From Candidatus Dadabacteria bacterium (GTDB lineage: Bacteria > J088): 13,648 nt of DNA. The stretch is from assembly GCA_003695505.1 (NCBI GenBank), contig RFIY01000275.1:1-13648 (forward strand). The letters are read 5' to 3'. The position numbers and the translations under genes are program-made. Of the stretch, positions 12,940-13,648 are shown one piece after another. The notes under the pieces were generated by a model. The model was not told the DNA's origin. It saw nothing but the letters and a program-made list of their open reading frames with translations, and did not search any database. Position 1 is the stretch's first letter, and each line of letters begins with the position of its first letter.

Positions 12940-13557
12940 ATGACGCGACTTTACCTGATCCGCCACGGCACGACGGAATGGACGAAAAGCGGCCGCTACA
13001 GCGGCCGCAGCGACCCGGCGCTGGCAGAGCAGGGGAGGATTGAGGCCGCTGCGCTGGCCGAATGGCTCGGGCAGCGCGGACTGGCGCCTGTGCCAGTCTG
13101 GACCTCGCCGCTGATTCGTTGTCATGAAACCGCACGCATCCTGTGCGACCAGCTCGGCTGGTCGGCGCCACAGATCGATCCCCGCCTGCAGGAAATCGAC
13201 TACGGCCAGTGGGAAGGGCGCACGCGGGACGACATCGAACGCGAGCAGCCTGACGCTTTTGCCGACTGGGATGCCGACCCGACGCGTCGCCCGCCACCGG
13301 GCGGCGAACCCGTCGCCGACGTACTGGCTCGCGTGCGAGCCGTGATCGACGACGCACGTCGGATCGACCGGCTGATGCTCGTCGCCCATCGCACCGTCAG
13401 TCGCGTCCTGCTCGCCGACCTGCTCGGCGTGCCACTGGGCGCCTACCGCCGCCGTCTTGATCACCGCCCGGCCGGCCTGACAATTGTCGACCTCGACGAC
13501 GCAACGGGTGAGGCGACGCTGCGCCTCTATAACTTTCATCCGGCGGCGTCTCTCTGA
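12940..13557 (+). CDS. Histidine phosphatase family protein (phosphoglycerate mutase-like)
   Basis: A 205-residue enzyme of the histidine phosphatase superfamily, expected to remove a phosphate through a phospho-histidine. Seen: LIRHGTTEW with the nucleophile His9 and Arg8, SGRYSGRSDPALAEQG (17-32), SPLIRCHETA with Arg60, the acid Glu85 in LQEIDYGQWEG, and the second catalytic His150 in LMLVAHRTVSRVLL. The usual glycine after His150 is Arg, which is uncommon. The family includes alpha-ribazole phosphatase (CobC), broad phosphatases and mutases; nothing here selects one, and no cobalamin genes are in the window. It starts three bases after hemH, with GGTGG upstream as a weak ribosome binding site, and so belongs to the heme operon by position. 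Whether it acts in tetrapyrrole metabolism is unknown. Confidence 0.88.
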   Translation: MTRLYLIRHGTTEWTKSGRYSGRSDPALAEQGRIEAAALAEWLGQRGLAPVPVWTSPLIRCHETARILCDQLGWSAPQIDPRLQEIDYGQWEGRTRDDIEREQPDAFADWDADPTRRPPPGGEPVADVLARVRAVIDDARRIDRLMLVAHRTVSRVLLADLLGVPLGAYRRRLDHRPAGLTIVDLDDATGEATLRLYNFHPAASL

Positions 13558-13559
13558 TA

Positions 13560-13571
13560 CGCTGTACAGCG
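13560..13571. promoter_or_regulatory. 12-bp perfect palindrome at a possible promoter
   Basis: CGCTGTACAGCG is a perfect palindrome just after the phosphatase stop. It overlaps a weak extended -10 (TGA then TACGCT, 13558-13563), with CTTTCA 17 bases upstream as a poor -35. It is 34 bp before the start of the next gene. The layout fits an operator, but no -10 strength or known regulator motif supports it: a LexA box would need eight bases between CTGT and ACAG, and here there are none. Confidence 0.22.
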
Positions 13572-13605
13572 AGCAAGGGGTACATCGAGAAGAGGGAGAA
13601 ACGCA

Positions 13606-13648
13606 ATGGGGATGCCCATGTCGCTGGAAGAAGACGTTCGCGAGCTCA
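13606..13648 (+). CDS. Start of an unidentified gene (cut by window edge)
   Basis: The ATG at 13606 follows a strong ribosome binding site, AGGGAG (13593-13598), at seven bases. The visible residues are MGMPMSLEEDVREL, after which the sequence ends. In-frame ATGs at 13612 and 13618 are also possible starts, but spacing favours the first. Nothing can be said about function from 14 residues. The 48-bp gap and the palindrome before it suggest it may have its own promoter. Confidence 0.5.
   Translation, partial: MGMPMSLEEDVREL

Noticed and set aside
12989-13008. Two copies of GCGGCCGC separated by four bases, able to form a hairpin
   Set aside because: It lies at the start of the histidine phosphatase gene and encodes the conserved SGRYSGRSD segment; codon use in GC-rich DNA explains the repeat.
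1-13648. tRNA, rRNA, CRISPR arrays, insertion sequences, attachment sites, origin of replication
   Set aside because: I looked for cloverleaf-like elements, direct-repeat arrays, transposase motifs, terminal inverted repeats and DnaA-box clusters in the gaps and found none; the gaps are too short to hold most of them.

Overview
The window is a gene-dense stretch of a GC-rich bacterial chromosome, read as ordinary chromosome and not as a mobile or phage region. It carries no rRNA, tRNA, CRISPR array, transposase or integrase that I can see. The organism is most likely a proteobacterium and perhaps a gammaproteobacterium. Reasons: a LapA/DUF1049 protein, a DUF815 ATPase, an inner-membrane-anchored M23 peptidase with an OapA/LysM-like N-terminal part, and a hemE-hemH cluster. 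This placement is inference; several proteins (HemE, HemH) look divergent from the Escherichia/Pseudomonas forms. Almost every base is coding and no gene-free stretch exceeds 150 bp.

Left block (1-5329, all minus strand). Five genes form one tight unit, read right to left: a 500-residue helical protein of unknown function, a stand-alone cyclic-nucleotide-binding (CNB) protein, a DEDDy 3'-5' exonuclease of the PolB-associated type, a CPA2/Kef-type cation:proton antiporter that carries both an RCK (TrkA-N) domain and a C-terminal PTS EIIA-like domain with its phospho-histidine, and the beginning of an alpha/beta hydrolase that runs off the left edge. Junctions are an 11-bp overlap, a 4-bp ATGA overlap, a 2-bp gap and a 1-bp gap, so co-transcription and translational coupling are likely. 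This is the most unusual part of the window: a possible second-messenger and phosphorelay-linked ion-transport module led by an orphan protein.

Middle block (5408-9861, plus strand). A divergent start leads to a lapA-like gene joined by ATGA overlap to a YyaL/SPATA20-type thioredoxin-domain protein. A candidate extended -10 promoter then precedes a five-helix membrane protein of unknown function and an M23 peptidase in which the third zinc ligand of the family is Asp instead of His.

Right block. A DUF815 ATPase (minus) converges on the M23 gene with a 37-bp tail overlap; an 11-bp perfect hairpin lies beside this overlap. The ATPase is divergent from the heme operon hemE-hemH-histidine phosphatase (plus), and the candidate -10 elements of the two directions overlap. 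HemH ends in a cysteine cluster that suggests a [2Fe-2S] ferrochelatase. The window ends in the first codons of another gene that has a strong ribosome binding site and a 12-bp palindrome upstream.
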